In this document: positions 36,658 through 43,199 of the stretch, in pieces | Layout: every line of letters starts with the position of its first letter | How positions within the stretch are numbered: position 1 is the stretch's first letter | Assembly: GCA_021787935.1 (NCBI GenBank) | Contig: JAJYLC010000008.1 | Span: 1 to 43,199 of the forward strand | Length of the DNA stretch: 43,199 nt | Source of the DNA: Chloroflexota bacterium | GTDB lineage: Bacteria; Chloroflexota; Dehalococcoidia; SZUA-161 | Direction of reading: 5' to 3' | Translations under genes and position numbers: made by a program | The notes under the pieces: model-generated | Seen by the model: only the letters and a program-made list of their open reading frames with translations | Databases searched by the model: none | Told to the model about the DNA's origin: nothing

Positions 36658-36776
36658 ATTGCAGGAGCAACGTTTTGATAGATTTTTTGTTATACTACTA
36701 CACAGGTCATTTGCTAAAATCACCAATTTAGGTATGTTCCGGCCCATGCAAATCTTTAATAATCAGGAGTACGTCG

Positions 36777-37607
36777 ATGTCTATTTTGCGAAACAGGGGG
36801 ATTTCAACTCTTTTGCCTGTCATTTGCCTCTTGCTGGCAGTTGCAGCCGGTTGTTCTTCCTCCTCCGGTTCAACACCATACGCTGAGAATCCGGTTGCCG
36901 GCAGGGAAACGCTGGCTCAGGTGTCCACTATCAATGCACTCATGGCCGGGGTCTATGACAGCGCGATTTCCTGCGGTCAACTCAAGGGCTACGGCAATTT
37001 CGGCATCGGCACTTTTGAAGCCCTGGATGGGGAGATGGTGATGCTGAACGGGCAGATTTACCAGGTGAAGTCTGATGGCGTGGCTTATCCGGCACCTGAT
37101 TCTCTCGGAGTACCGTTTGCCGCTGTGACTTTCTTCGATAGCGACTTTGAGGAGCCAATAGCCTCAGGCACTACCTACTCTGTATTTCAGACGCTTATCG
37201 GCCAGATTAGTCCTTCCAAAAATATTTTCGTTGCCATAGAGATCGAGGGTAATTTCAGCTATGTCGAGACCCGGAGTGTCCCCAGGCAGGAGAAGCCTTA
37301 TCCACCCTTAGCTGAGGTGACTCAGAAGCAGTCTGTCTTCCAGTTTAACAATGTTTCCGGGACTATTGTCGGTTTCTGGTGTCCCCAGTATGTAAGCGGG
37401 GTCAATGTCCCCGGCTATCACCTCCATTTCCTGACCGCTGACCGGAAAGCCGGCGGGCATGTGCTCGATTTTACGGTCAATCAGGCTGTCATTTCTGTTG
37501 ACTACACCCCGGAGTTTCTCATGATTTTACCCGGTATGCAGAGCGATTTTTATAAGATAGACCTCAGCGGTGGTAACCAGAGCGACATTGAAAAGGTAGA
37601 GAAGTAA
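36777..37607 (+). CDS. budA: Exported lipoprotein form of alpha-acetolactate decarboxylase
   Basis: Acetolactate decarboxylase converts 2-acetolactate to acetoin. The 276-residue protein carries the family motifs: ISCGQLKGYGNFGIGTFEALDGEMVMLNGQ (split over residues about 62-91), YQVKSDG, and the zinc-binding cluster GYHLHFLTADRKAGGH with three His ligands. Unusually it begins with a signal peptide and lipobox (LLLAVAAGC, Cys26), so the mature enzyme (about 250 residues) should sit on the outer face of the membrane. A few exported ALDC proteins are known, but the lipoprotein form is worth noting. The ATG at 36777 has an AGGAG ribosome-binding site. It is monocistronic and has no acetolactate synthase gene nearby. 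The gene symbol follows from family membership only. Confidence 0.88.
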   Translation: MSILRNRGISTLLPVICLLLAVAAGCSSSSGSTPYAENPVAGRETLAQVSTINALMAGVYDSAISCGQLKGYGNFGIGTFEALDGEMVMLNGQIYQVKSDGVAYPAPDSLGVPFAAVTFFDSDFEEPIASGTTYSVFQTLIGQISPSKNIFVAIEIEGNFSYVETRSVPRQEKPYPPLAEVTQKQSVFQFNNVSGTIVGFWCPQYVSGVNVPGYHLHFLTADRKAGGHVLDFTVNQAVISVDYTPEFLMILPGMQSDFYKIDLSGGNQSDIEKVEK

Positions 37608-37630
37608 GCTGCGGGACGAACAGGGCGCTA

Positions 37631-37842
37631 AATCCCCCTACACCCCCTTCCCTGGTCTGGGCCAGGGACAGGTTTAGAAAAGGGGGAGTCTGGCACGGAG
37701 GATTGGGTGGAGCGCCTGGATTCCCGCTTTCGCGGGAATGACATATTTATGTATTGGGGCACTGGATTCCTGCTCCCTGATCAGGTCAGGGACAAGTTTC
37801 GCAGGAATGGCACGAAGGGCGACCCGCTGGGTCGCCCCCACG
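37631..37842. repeat. Cluster of nested repeats between budA and pdxS
   Basis: Copy 1 of the CCCCC...GGGGG element (37631-37689) has an inner CCCTGGTCTGGGCCAGGG hairpin. A GGATTCC hairpin follows at 37716-37744. A second GGATTCC hairpin (37762-37812) carries a CCCTGATC...CAGGG hairpin inside its loop, and a GGGCGACCC...GGGTCGCCC palindrome lies at 37817-37837. Confidence 0.7.
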
Positions 37843-37984
37843 TTGCTCACAAACAGTTTTGACTCTGTAATCCTCTCTACATATCTTTTCCTCCCATTCT
37901 CTGCGGACTTTGCGGTGAGTCTTAATGCCCCCTCTCTCTTATCTCTCCCTCAAGGGGCGAGAGGATTTGGGCACCGGGGTACGT

Positions 37985-38043
37985 AATCCCCCTTGCCCCC
38001 TTCCCTGGTCTGGGCCAGGGACAAGTTACAAAAGGGGGGATTT
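37985..38043. repeat. Second copy of the CCCCC...GGGGG element
   Basis: AATCCCCCTTG...AAAGGGGGGATT outer arms and an inner CCCTGGTCTGGGCCAGGG hairpin match the copy at 37631-37689, with small differences in the outer arms. The pdxS promoter begins about 36 bases downstream. Confidence 0.75.
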
Positions 38044-38078
38044 GGGTGTGAGAGGATTGGGAAACCGCGCAGCTTCGC

Positions 38079-38107
38079 TTGCCAACTCTTGCAGGCGAGT
38101 GTACAAT
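38079..38107 (+). promoter_or_regulatory. pdxS promoter (TTGCCA - 17 bp - TACAAT)
   Basis: TTGCCA at 38079-38084 and TACAAT at 38102-38107 are separated by 17 bases, about 45 bases before the pdxS start. It should drive the pdxS-pdxT cluster and possibly the genes beyond. Confidence 0.65.
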
Positions 38108-38152
38108 ATAACATAATAACGAGGTTCCGGTCCCCCGGGTGAAGGAGGCAGG

Positions 38153-39055
38153 ATGGAAAAAGGCGCTGAAAAAGGTGAAAAAGGCACCTGGACGGTCAAA
38201 ACGGGGCTCGCCCAGATGTTGAAGGGCGGCGTGATTATGGACGTGACTACCGCCGAGCACGCTAAGATAGCCGAGGCGGCCGGGGCTTGCGCGGTGATGG
38301 CCCTGGAGCGGGTTCCTGCCGATATTCGCGCTGCAGGCGGCGTGGCCAGGATGGCAGACCCCGTGGTGATACAGGCTATCCAGAAGTCGGTGACTATCCC
38401 GGTGATGGCTAAGTGCCGCATCGGTCACTTCGTGGAGGCTCAGGTGCTTGAGTCCCTGGGCGTTGATTTCATCGATGAGTCTGAGGTGCTCACGCCTGCC
38501 GATGAGAGCCATCACATCTATAAGCATACTTTTAAGGTCCCCTTTGTCTGCGGATGCCGCGACCTGGGGGAGGCGCTGCGCCGTATCGGAGAGGGTGCGG
38601 CCATGATTCGGACCAAGGGCGAGGCGGGGACCGGTAACATTGTCGAGGCAGTCAGGCATATGAGGGCGGTGATGGACAGCCTCAGGAAGCTGCACAGTAT
38701 GTCGGCAGACGAGCTGATGGCTGAGGCTAAGGTACTGGGCGCACCGTTCGAGCTGGTGCAGGAGGTGCATAAAACAGGCAAGCTGCCGGTGGTGAATTTC
38801 GCTGCGGGCGGCGTGGCTACGCCTGCCGATGCTGCGCTGATGATGCAGCTCGGCGCTGACGGGGTCTTCGTCGGCTCGGGCATTTTTAAGTCGTCGAACC
38901 CGGAGCTGATGGCGAAGGCTATTGTTAAGGCTACCACTCACTACAAAGACCCGGCTATAATTGCAGAGGTGTCCAAGGGTATAGGGGCGGCTATGCCGGG
39001 GCTGGATATAAAGACGATACCGGAGGGTGAGTTACTTGCGCCCCGCGGTTGGTGA
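38153..39055 (+). CDS. pdxS: Pyridoxal 5'-phosphate synthase, PdxS subunit
   Basis: PdxS makes pyridoxal 5'-phosphate from ribose 5-phosphate, glyceraldehyde 3-phosphate and ammonia from PdxT. The 300-residue TIM barrel has the expected length and motifs: [28 protein letters not shown] (split over residues about 17-44), [19 protein letters not shown] (48-66), catalytic Lys in [23 protein letters not shown] and [17 protein letters not shown]. The start at 38153 has GGAGG upstream. It lies 31 bp before pdxT, its partner, forming the standard DXP-independent vitamin B6 pair. Confidence 0.97.
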   Translation: MEKGAEKGEKGTWTVKTGLAQMLKGGVIMDVTTAEHAKIAEAAGACAVMALERVPADIRAAGGVARMADPVVIQAIQKSVTIPVMAKCRIGHFVEAQVLESLGVDFIDESEVLTPADESHHIYKHTFKVPFVCGCRDLGEALRRIGEGAAMIRTKGEAGTGNIVEAVRHMRAVMDSLRKLHSMSADELMAEAKVLGAPFELVQEVHKTGKLPVVNFAAGGVATPADAALMMQLGADGVFVGSGIFKSSNPELMAKAIVKATTHYKDPAIIAEVSKGIGAAMPGLDIKTIPEGELLAPRGW

Positions 39056-39086
39056 TGGCTTTTGTGCAACGGTGGGGTGAAAACGG

Positions 39087-39689
39087 ATGAAGAAGATCGG
39101 CGTTTTGGCGATGCAGGGCGCCTTTGCAGAGCATATCGCAGCCCTGCGCCGATTGGGGGTGGAGGCGGTCCCTGTCAGGTTGACCGGCGAGTTTAAGGGG
39201 CTCAGCGGGCTGGTGATCCCCGGCGGCGAGAGCACCACCATCGGCAAGCTGATGAGGGATTACAGTCTGGTGGATGAGCTGAAGAAGCGCATCTCGAAAG
39301 GCTTTCCCGTCCTGGGCACCTGTGCCGGAATGATTCTCCTGGCGAAGGAGGTTCAGGGACTTAACCAGCATACTCTGGAGGCGGTAGATATCAGGGTGAA
39401 GCGCAACGCCTTTGGCCGCCAGGTGGATAGCTTCGAGATCTGTCTCGATATCCCGGTGCTGGGAGGCCTGCCTTTCCCCGCTGTTTTTATTCGCGCCCCG
39501 TGGATCGAAAAGGTAGGTGACGGCGTGGAGGTACTGGCAAAACTGCCCGATGGCACTCCTGTCGCCGCCAGGCAGGGTAACCTGCTGGTTACTGCCTTTC
39601 ACCCGGAGCTTACCACGGATCTGCGGTTCCACGACTATTTCCTGTCTATCGTAAACGGCAACTCGAAAGCGAACTCGGATGAAGCGTGA
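39087..39689 (+). CDS. pdxT: Pyridoxal 5'-phosphate synthase glutaminase, PdxT subunit
   Basis: PdxT releases ammonia from glutamine and channels it to PdxS. The 200-residue class I amidotransferase shows IGVLAMQGAFAEHIAAL (residues about 4-20), LVIPGGESTTIGKL (45-58), the nucleophile elbow GTCAGMILLAKE with the catalytic Cys, and the C-terminal His/Glu in FHPELT. It is 31 bp downstream of pdxS. Its TGA overlaps the next ATG (TGATG), so the GNAT-like gene is translationally coupled to it. Confidence 0.96.
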   Translation: MKKIGVLAMQGAFAEHIAALRRLGVEAVPVRLTGEFKGLSGLVIPGGESTTIGKLMRDYSLVDELKKRISKGFPVLGTCAGMILLAKEVQGLNQHTLEAVDIRVKRNAFGRQVDSFEICLDIPVLGGLPFPAVFIRAPWIEKVGDGVEVLAKLPDGTPVAARQGNLLVTAFHPELTTDLRFHDYFLSIVNGNSKANSDEA

Positions 39690-40600
39690 TGATTCGTTCC
39701 CTTCATCTTACTGACACTCCGGCGCTGCTGATATTTTTGGGAAAGTCTCCTGCTAATGAGGCGAAGGTGCGGGATAAGCTGACCACCAGGGAGGTTGAGC
39801 TTCTGGCCGCGGCCCCTTTGCTCAGGGCCTGTCTGATTTCCGACGATAGCAAATGCAGCTTTGTTTGTGTCCACCAGGGGTTCATTCATGCGTTGGTCTC
39901 TCTGAAGATGTGCCGCGGGCCTGCCGCCTGGATGATAGACCGGCTGCTGTTATCCCCCGGCCGCGAGGAAGTCTGCAGCGACCTTCTGGAGAGGGCGGGC
40001 TTTGCCGGCGATAAAATCCAGGCGGAGCGGCTTTTCCTGCGTCTGGACTGCTCTAGCCCTGCGGTGGAAATGGCGAAACAGGGCGGTTTCAATCACTACC
40101 TCACAGAATATCTATACTATAGGGGACAGGTACGTCAAACGGAGCCGCAAGCTTCTCTCACTTTGCGACCTAAGTCCGGTGCCGATGAGCACGGGCTGTT
40201 TCGACTGTACAGCGGTGCGGCCCCGCTTCAGGTTCGCAGTGTCGAGGGGATGACCTTGCAGGAATGGAGCCAGAGCAGGGATAAGGATGCCACCTGGGAA
40301 TTAGTTCTGGAAAAAGAGGGCCAGATTTCGGCCTGGCTGCGAATCAGGCTGGGCAGAACGGCCGGGAGATTCGAGATAGTTTCAGAGCCGGGTGCAAAGG
40401 AGCTGGAGCAACTGGTAGACTACAGCATGGCTGCGCTCAAGGGCAGGCATCCTGTATATTGCCTTGTCCCTGAATATCAGCAGCAGCTTCAGCGAATACT
40501 TGAGGAAAAAGGTTTCTCCAGAGTGGCTTCTTACGCCTGCCTGAGCAAACAGCTCGCAGTCAGGGTGCGTGAGCCGCAACTGGTGCCGTTACGGGCTTAG
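39689..40600 (+). CDS. GNAT-like protein of unknown substrate
   Basis: A 303-residue soluble protein with the general two-half pattern of tandem GNAT acetyltransferase folds: an N-terminal half (residues 1-145, MIRSLHLTDTPALLIFL...) and a C-terminal half beginning near LTLRPKSGADEHGLFRLY (about 152-170). The acetyl-CoA loop (Q/RxxGxG/A) is not clear in either half, so the enzyme may be degenerate or a non-catalytic relative. I cannot assign a substrate. The ATG at 39689 overlaps the pdxT stop (TGATG), so expression is coupled to PLP synthesis. It precedes the R3H ATPase gene by 17 bp. A GTG at 39686 would add one residue. Confidence 0.6.
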   Translation: MIRSLHLTDTPALLIFLGKSPANEAKVRDKLTTREVELLAAAPLLRACLISDDSKCSFVCVHQGFIHALVSLKMCRGPAAWMIDRLLLSPGREEVCSDLLERAGFAGDKIQAERLFLRLDCSSPAVEMAKQGGFNHYLTEYLYYRGQVRQTEPQASLTLRPKSGADEHGLFRLYSGAAPLQVRSVEGMTLQEWSQSRDKDATWELVLEKEGQISAWLRIRLGRTAGRFEIVSEPGAKELEQLVDYSMAALKGRHPVYCLVPEYQQQLQRILEEKGFSRVASYACLSKQLAVRVREPQLVPLRA

Positions 40601-40617
40601 GAGGACAGTGCTAAATT

Positions 40618-42141
40618 ATGCAAAAAATAATCACCGATGACCTGGATATGCTTCTTGATGCCCTTCCACCTCATATCGCCGAATCTATACGCCATAGAGA
40701 AGACCGCAGCGAGCTTCTGGAGGTTGTCATGGACCTGGGAAGATCGCCCGAGGCGCGTTTCCCGGGTCGGGATGTGCCTCTCAGTACTGAAGAGGTAATC
40801 GCCGATGACATCGAGTATACGGTCTCGCGCATAGGGGCATTTGGCGACGACAACCGCGCCGGCATAGCGCGCACGCTGCACCGTATCTCGGCTATACGCA
40901 ACCGCAAAGGGCGCATTGTAGGGCTTTCCTGCCGTGTCGGGCGAGCGGTCTTCGGCACCATCACTTTGATAAGGGACCTAGTTGAGTCAGGCAAGAGCAT
41001 CCTCCTCCTGGGGCGGCCGGGAGTGGGCAAGACCACCATGCTGCGCGAGGTGGCGCGTGTGCTGGCCGATGACTTCAATAAGCGTGTGGTGATAGTGGAC
41101 ACCTCCAATGAGATAGCAGGAGACGGCGATATACCGCATCCGGCCATAGGGAGGGCGCGGCGGATGCAGGTTCCCACACCGGCCCTGCAGCACGCAGTGA
41201 TGATCGAGGCGGTGGAGAACCATATGCCGGAAGTCATTATAATCGACGAAATAGGCACCGAGCTTGAGGCGCAGGCAGCGCGCACTATCGCCGAACGCGG
41301 AGTACAGTTGGTGGGCACTGCCCACGGCAATACCCTGGACAACCTGATGATGAATCCCACGCTCTCCGACCTCATTGGCGGCATCCAGTCGGTGACCCTG
41401 GGGGATGAGGAGGCCCGGAGGCGGGGTACCCAGAAGTCGATACTTGAGCGCAAGGCGCCCCCTACCTTTGACGTGGTGGTGGAGATTCAAAACTGGGAGC
41501 GAGTTGCTATTCACCCCGATGTGGCCGCTGTCGTCGATGCTACACTGCGGGGGCACTTTGTGCCTGTGGAAGTGCGCTGGTTTGAGAACGGAGAGATAAA
41601 GAGTGAGAAAACGCTGCCTTTCTCCACTCCTGAGCCCCAGGTTGGCAGAAGAGTCGCCAGAAAAGAGGAACCCAAAAGAATTATGCCGTTCGGTATTAAC
41701 CGCATTCGACTGGAGGAGAGCATCAAGAGGATGAACCTGCCCGTTGATGTAGTCAATGATATCAAGGACGCCGACCTGCTGATGACGTCCAAGAGCCATT
41801 ATCGCCGCAAGCCGCAGCTTCTGAGGGATGCCGAGCAGCGGGGGGTTCCTGTATACGTGGTCAGGAGCGATAAAATCGCCCAGATGGAGCAGGGGCTGGC
41901 CAATGTCTACCGGGTTGAGGACCGCTCGGAGTCCGTGGCTCAGGCGCTGCACGAGGCTGAGGAGGCTATCGAGGAGATTAAACGCACCGGGCAGACAGTG
42001 GAACTGAGCCCCCAGAATGCCTTCATTCGCCGCCTGCAACATCAATTGGCTGAGAAATATCACCTGGCGACGAAGAGCACCGGCAAAGCGCCGCGGCGCC
42101 GTGTGCAGATTTTCCCCAACGACGACGAGCATCGAGTGTAA
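40618..42141 (+). CDS. SpoIIIAA/Ycf45-like ATPase with R3H domain
   Basis: A 507-residue P-loop ATPase of the secretion-ATPase-like/SpoIIIAA family found outside spore formers. It has Walker A GRPGVGKT (132-139), the [14 protein letters not shown] segment (161-174), Walker B VIIIDEIG (206-213) and the GTAHGNTL sensor. The C-terminal ~60 residues ([19 protein letters not shown]..., with the R-x3-H spacing, then RRRVQIFP) match an R3H single-stranded nucleic-acid-binding domain. Its substrate is unknown. The ATG at 40618 follows TAGGAGG by about 13 bases. It is in the pdxT-GNAT-like cluster, 17 bp after that gene, and is followed by a hairpin and tmk. Confidence 0.85.
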   Translation: MQKIITDDLDMLLDALPPHIAESIRHREDRSELLEVVMDLGRSPEARFPGRDVPLSTEEVIADDIEYTVSRIGAFGDDNRAGIARTLHRISAIRNRKGRIVGLSCRVGRAVFGTITLIRDLVESGKSILLLGRPGVGKTTMLREVARVLADDFNKRVVIVDTSNEIAGDGDIPHPAIGRARRMQVPTPALQHAVMIEAVENHMPEVIIIDEIGTELEAQAARTIAERGVQLVGTAHGNTLDNLMMNPTLSDLIGGIQSVTLGDEEARRRGTQKSILERKAPPTFDVVVEIQNWERVAIHPDVAAVVDATLRGHFVPVEVRWFENGEIKSEKTLPFSTPEPQVGRRVARKEEPKRIMPFGINRIRLEESIKRMNLPVDVVNDIKDADLLMTSKSHYRRKPQLLRDAEQRGVPVYVVRSDKIAQMEQGLANVYRVEDRSESVAQALHEAEEAIEEIKRTGQTVELSPQNAFIRRLQHQLAEKYHLATKSTGKAPRRRVQIFPNDDEHRV

Positions 42142-42157
42142 GGGTGGTTGCCGATGG

Positions 42158-42179
42158 GAGTACCATCAGGGGGGTACTC
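42158..42179. terminator. Small hairpin after the R3H ATPase gene
   Basis: GAGTACC (42158-42164) and GGTACTC (42173-42179) form a 7-bp stem with an 8-base loop just after the stop. No T-run follows, so termination is uncertain. It immediately precedes the tmk promoter. Confidence 0.45.
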
Positions 42180-42187
42180 TCCGAGGC

Positions 42188-42216
42188 TTGACATCGGAGT
42201 ATAATAAACATATCAT
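42188..42216 (+). promoter_or_regulatory. tmk promoter with very short leader
   Basis: TTGACA (42188-42193) and TATCAT (42211-42216) are 17 bases apart. A TATAAT also lies at 42200-42205. Either -10 predicts a leader of roughly 3-14 bases before the tmk ATG, and no ribosome-binding site is seen. This parallels the near-leaderless birA gene. Confidence 0.5.
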
Positions 42217-42225
42217 CATACGCAC

Positions 42226-42837
42226 ATGGGAAAGAGTTTATTCATCGTCTTCGAGGGTGGGGAGGGCAGTGGTAAGACTACTCAGGCCAAGGGTCTGGCT
42301 AATAGACTTCGCAAGCTTGGTTTCCCCGTAGTACTTACCCACGAGCCAGGTGGTACGCTCCTGGGCAACAGGTTGCGCCGCTGGGTCAAATGGGGCAGAG
42401 GTGTTACCGTACAAACTGAATTATTTCTTTTTTTCGCCTCCAGAAGCCAGTTGGTGAACAAGGTTATCAACCCAGCTTTAGAAAAAGGCCAATTTATTAT
42501 ATGCGACCGCTATGAAGCCTCTACATTCGCCTATCAGGGCTACGGACGCGGGATGGATCTGGATTTCCTTAAAATGGTGAACACCTTTGTCACTGACGGC
42601 CGGTCCCCTGACCTCACAGTGCTCCTGGACATATCGGCAGAGCAAGGGCTGGAACGTAAGAAGATGAAAATGGATGTGTTCGAGCGTGAGGGATTCCTGT
42701 TTCACCAGCGGGTGAGGGAGGGGTATCTCAAGATGGCTGCTGCCGATCCGGAACGGTGGATGGTGGTGGACGCTACGCTCCGTGAGGACAAGATCCAGGA
42801 TATAGTCTGGGAACAGGTACAGAAATCGCTGGGTTAA
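42226..42837 (+). CDS. tmk: Thymidylate kinase
   Basis: The enzyme phosphorylates dTMP to dTDP. The 203-residue protein has the P-loop FEGGEGSGKTTQ (residues about 10-21), LTHEPGG (position of the substrate Arg/Glu) and the DRYEASTFAYQGYGRG loop for dTMP. The later LLDISAEQGLERKKMK stretch corresponds to the LID region. The ATG at 42226 lacks a clear ribosome-binding site, but the promoter position suggests a leaderless transcript. It follows the R3H ATPase by 84 bp and converges with the aminotransferase. Confidence 0.94.
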   Translation: MGKSLFIVFEGGEGSGKTTQAKGLANRLRKLGFPVVLTHEPGGTLLGNRLRRWVKWGRGVTVQTELFLFFASRSQLVNKVINPALEKGQFIICDRYEASTFAYQGYGRGMDLDFLKMVNTFVTDGRSPDLTVLLDISAEQGLERKKMKMDVFEREGFLFHQRVREGYLKMAAADPERWMVVDATLREDKIQDIVWEQVQKSLG

Positions 42838-42858
42838 ACATTTTTGAGATACTAAAAA

Positions 42859-42876
42859 GAGGGGCTTAAACCCCTC
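42859..42876. terminator. Bidirectional terminator between tmk and the aminotransferase gene
   Basis: GAGGGG (42859-42864) and CCCCTC (42871-42876) form a perfect stem. The plus strand continues GTTTTATTTCC and the minus strand continues TTTTTAG, giving T-rich tails on both sides. It overlaps the aminotransferase stop (42866-42868). Confidence 0.85.
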
Positions 42877-43199
42877 GTTTTATTTCCTTTTCAATTAGCT
42901 CTTTATACGCCTGCATTAATCTTCCGGTCATCTTGCCTCTGCCGATACGCTGGCTATTAACTTCAGCGACGGGCATCAGCTCCATAATGGAATTGGTGAG
43001 GAAGGCTTCGTCGGCGTGGAGCAATTCCTCTAGTTGAACTTCTCGCTCGCTGATGCTTATACCAAGCCCCCGGGCAAGCTCGATAACGGCTTGGCGGGTG
43101 ATTCCGGGCAGGCAGCCGCTCTCCTCTCCTGGGGTAATGAGGTTTTCCTTCGATACCAGGAAGATATTGCTGGTGCTTCCCTCACAGAGAAGGTCTCTC
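42866..43199 (-). CDS. Class IV aminotransferase, C-terminal part (runs off the window)
   Basis: The frame is open from the window end to TAA at 42866-42868 (110 codons plus stop; the 5' part lies beyond 43199). It includes EGSTSNIFLVSKENLITPG, LPGITRQAVIELARGLGI, and DEAFLTNSIMELMPV, the C-terminal signature of fold-type IV PLP enzymes. Within that family it could be a branched-chain aminotransferase (IlvE), D-amino acid transaminase or 4-amino-4-deoxychorismate lyase (PabC); the NSIMELMPV ending leans to PabC but the rest is missing. It converges with tmk. Confidence 0.88.
   Translation of the reverse strand, partial: RDLLCEGSTSNIFLVSKENLITPGEESGCLPGITRQAVIELARGLGISISEREVQLEELLHADEAFLTNSIMELMPVAEVNSQRIGRGKMTGRLMQAYKELIEKEIKRGV

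Larger units (their letters stand above)
36171..36776. other. Repeat-rich gap upstream of the acetolactate decarboxylase gene
   Basis: No gene is supported; frames on the minus strand here mostly translate repeats. Features include a decayed GTAGGGGC hairpin (about 36207-36233), GGATTCC hairpins (36390-36420 and 36629-36657), a CACAAGG...GTGCCCCTAC half element (36429-36450), a GGGACAGGC...GCCTGTCC hairpin (36454-36478) and a CCTTCGACAA element (about 36514-36552). A TATACT sequence near 36690 may be a -10 box. Confidence 0.6.

Noticed and set aside
36310-36747. 145-codon minus-strand frame upstream of budA
   Set aside because: It translates several hairpin repeats and has no ribosome-binding site.
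40987-42132. 380-codon frame antisense to the R3H ATPase gene
   Set aside because: Walker and R3H motifs are on the plus strand; the antisense frame has no ribosome-binding site or recognisable domain.

Overview
The window looks like a chromosomal segment from an anaerobic bacterium of the Chloroflexota, most likely the Dehalococcoidia. This is inferred from several features and not from a marker-gene match: a CIRCE-controlled hrcA-grpE-dnaK operon; a ClpC-type (UVR-containing) Clp ATPase; folD next to formate-tetrahydrofolate ligase, as in a Wood-Ljungdahl type C1 branch; an isolated 5S rRNA gene; frequent TTG starts; Ig-like surface proteins; and the order dnaA, obgE, nadD, pyrE, gyrB, which from memory resembles the start of Dehalococcoides chromosomes. 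It is mainly a housekeeping region near the replication origin, with a restriction-modification/toxin-antitoxin insert and many short palindromic repeats between genes.

Layout. Positions 1-1890 hold a biotin operon (birA-bioY, minus strand) with a clear BirA operator over its promoter. Positions 1893-2870 hold a lipoprotein with a Hint (intein/hedgehog-type) domain. Positions 3106-3804 hold a metallo-beta-lactamase-fold protein. Positions 3895-7668 hold dnaK (with a one-base frameshift), grpE and hrcA on the minus strand, behind a CIRCE element. Positions 7756-9664 hold fabH and a second MBL-fold protein. Positions 9897-12935 hold a minus-strand surface-protein operon: a 25-codon leader ORF, a six-repeat IPT/TIG-like secreted protein, and a membrane-anchored protein with a short collagen-like stretch. 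Positions 13821-16633 hold folD and fhs. Positions 16744-17184 hold a HIT protein. Positions 17488-20001 hold a large Fe-S flavoprotein (NuoG/HydA-like N-terminus plus GltD-like module) that ends in a GIY-YIG-like domain. The 5S rRNA gene and clpC follow.

Positions 23391-30190 form the origin region: dnaA, an AT-rich DnaA-box cluster at 25230-25385 (probable oriC), obgE-nadD, pyrE and gyrB. Positions 30191-36776 are accessory DNA: a RelE/ParE-type toxin-antitoxin pair, a complete type III restriction-modification system, and repeats. Positions 36777-37607 encode a lipoprotein form of alpha-acetolactate decarboxylase. Positions 38079-42837 hold a plus-strand cluster of pdxS, pdxT, a GNAT-like gene, an R3H/SpoIIIAA-like ATPase and tmk. 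It meets the 3' part of a class IV aminotransferase gene that runs off the window.

Most intergenic gaps carry small inverted repeats of a few families: GTAGGGGC...GCCCCTAC hairpins with variable but self-complementary centres; GGATTCC...GGAATGG hairpins; CCCTGAGCG/GAAGGG-type elements; and a nested CCCCC...GGGGG element. Two of these repeats supply the stop codons of bioY and nadD. The features I rate most worth checking are the GIY-YIG-like fusion, the Hint lipoprotein, the leader ORF of the surface operon and the covarying repeat family. No CRISPR array, transposase gene or tRNA gene was recognised.
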